This document shows, piece after piece, positions 23,204 to 23,532 of a stretch of 23,532 nucleotides of DNA; position 1 is the stretch's first letter; the number at the start of each line of letters is the position of its first letter. The stretch comes from Prevotella sp. UBA3675 (GTDB lineage Bacteria > Bacteroidota > Bacteroidia > Bacteroidales > Bacteroidaceae). Both the position numbers and the translations under genes were made by a program. The notes under the pieces are model-generated. The model had not been told where the DNA came from, searched no databases, and was given only the letters and a program-made list of their open reading frames with translations. The DNA lies in the NCBI GenBank assembly GCA_002372235.1, contig DFJI01000047.1, forward strand, positions 1 through 23,532, given 5' to 3'.

Positions 23204-23308
23204 GGGCAGCCGTCGGCCTCAGTGCCGACACTGCCCACTTCAAAGAATAGAATATCGATTAAGAACATTTAACGCCCTACGATGCAGGATTTCCCGCTTC
23301 ACGGCGTT
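23204..23308 (+). other. Structured 5' leader of the lipoprotein gene
   Basis: GGGCAG (23204-23209) pairs with CTGCCC (23231-23236) and, inside it, GTCGGC with GCCGAC, giving a 12-bp stem with a small asymmetric bulge. Further down AACGCC (23271-23276) can pair with GGCGTT (23303-23308). No known riboswitch is recognised. An ATG at 23282 is in frame with the lipoprotein but precedes its signal peptide by 20 codons. Confidence 0.5.
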
Positions 23309-23341
23309 TATATAGAAACATTATCAACAAACAATATCGAA

Positions 23342-23532
23342 ATGACAACAATGAAAATCTGGAAAATAGTATTTGTGTTGCTTACAGCCTTTTCCCTAGT
23401 CTCTTGTGACAAAGAAGATGAAAATAATATGATGTTGACAGCTATAGAATCTATAGCCTCAACGCAATGGTCGCTCAACAGGCAGGCAACACACAGGGAG
23501 GGCAAGACCGTTGTGGAAAGGGGCACCTACAC
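23342..23532 (+). CDS. Lipoprotein, N-terminal part only
   Basis: The frame runs off the window after 63 codons. MTTMKIWKIVFVLLTAFS then LVSC is a lipoprotein signal peptide with lipobox Cys22 (Cys19 if translation starts at the ATG at 23351). CDKEDE after the cysteine is acidic, as in Bacteroidetes lipoproteins exported to the cell surface. The mature part seen so far (about 40 residues, ending near GKTVVERGTY) is too short to assign a family. It follows a -7 box and a structured leader. Confidence 0.7.
   Translation, partial: MTTMKIWKIVFVLLTAFSLVSCDKEDENNMMLTAIESIASTQWSLNRQATHREGKTVVERGTY

Overview
The window reads as chromosomal DNA of a Bacteroidales bacterium, most likely Prevotella or a close relative. 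Four things point there: Bacteroidetes-type promoters (-7 box TAnnTTTG, several with an upstream TTTG about 20 bp away) and no Shine-Dalgarno sequences; the trp gene order B-E-G-D-C-F-A; large multidomain secreted polysaccharide-degrading enzymes with Por/type IX-like C-terminal ends; and plant cell-wall substrates. The genus is an inference.

Layout. (1) 1-7295, minus strand: a pectin operon with its own promoter. It encodes a 1641-residue GH28 + GH105 + six-hairpin glycosidase fusion, followed by a PL1-type pectate lyase whose 3' end lies outside the window. (2) 7335-14284, minus strand: the complete tryptophan operon trpBEGDCFA. It starts from a consensus promoter followed by a leader that encodes an 18-residue peptide with three consecutive Trp codons and then a terminator hairpin, which is the layout of a ribosome-mediated attenuator. 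(3) 14397-21036, plus strand: a divergent two-gene operon for a GH128-like enzyme and a TIM-barrel glycosidase with lectin, Fn3 and LamG modules, closed by a strong terminator. (4) 20963-21662: a 700-bp non-coding stretch with a 22-bp tandem repeat, a long imperfect inverted repeat and two -7 boxes. (5) 21663-23532, plus strand: a Crp/Fnr-family regulator, a four-helix membrane protein, a gene-poor stretch with possible gene debris, and the start of a lipoprotein gene with a structured leader.

The most unusual signal is a 9-bp tandem repeat (minus-strand core ATAAGTC) that occurs four times. Three copies fill intergenic spacers inside operons (GH fusion/PL1, trpF/trpA, trpE/trpG). In both trp spacers the upstream gene's TAA stop lies inside the array at the same register. 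The fourth copy lies inside the GH fusion gene in an open frame and is translated as a His/Ser/Gln-rich tripeptide repeat. Other points of interest are a small GC-rich imperfect palindrome inserted in trpF, competing hairpins and an open frame between trpC and trpF, and C8/A7 homopolymers upstream of trpA.

Functionally, polygalacturonase, unsaturated-uronide hydrolase and pectate lyase would cooperate on homogalacturonan and rhamnogalacturonan. The plus-strand pair probably attacks another glycan, perhaps a beta-1,3-glucan. No susC/susD pair, tRNA, rRNA, CRISPR array or transposase is visible.
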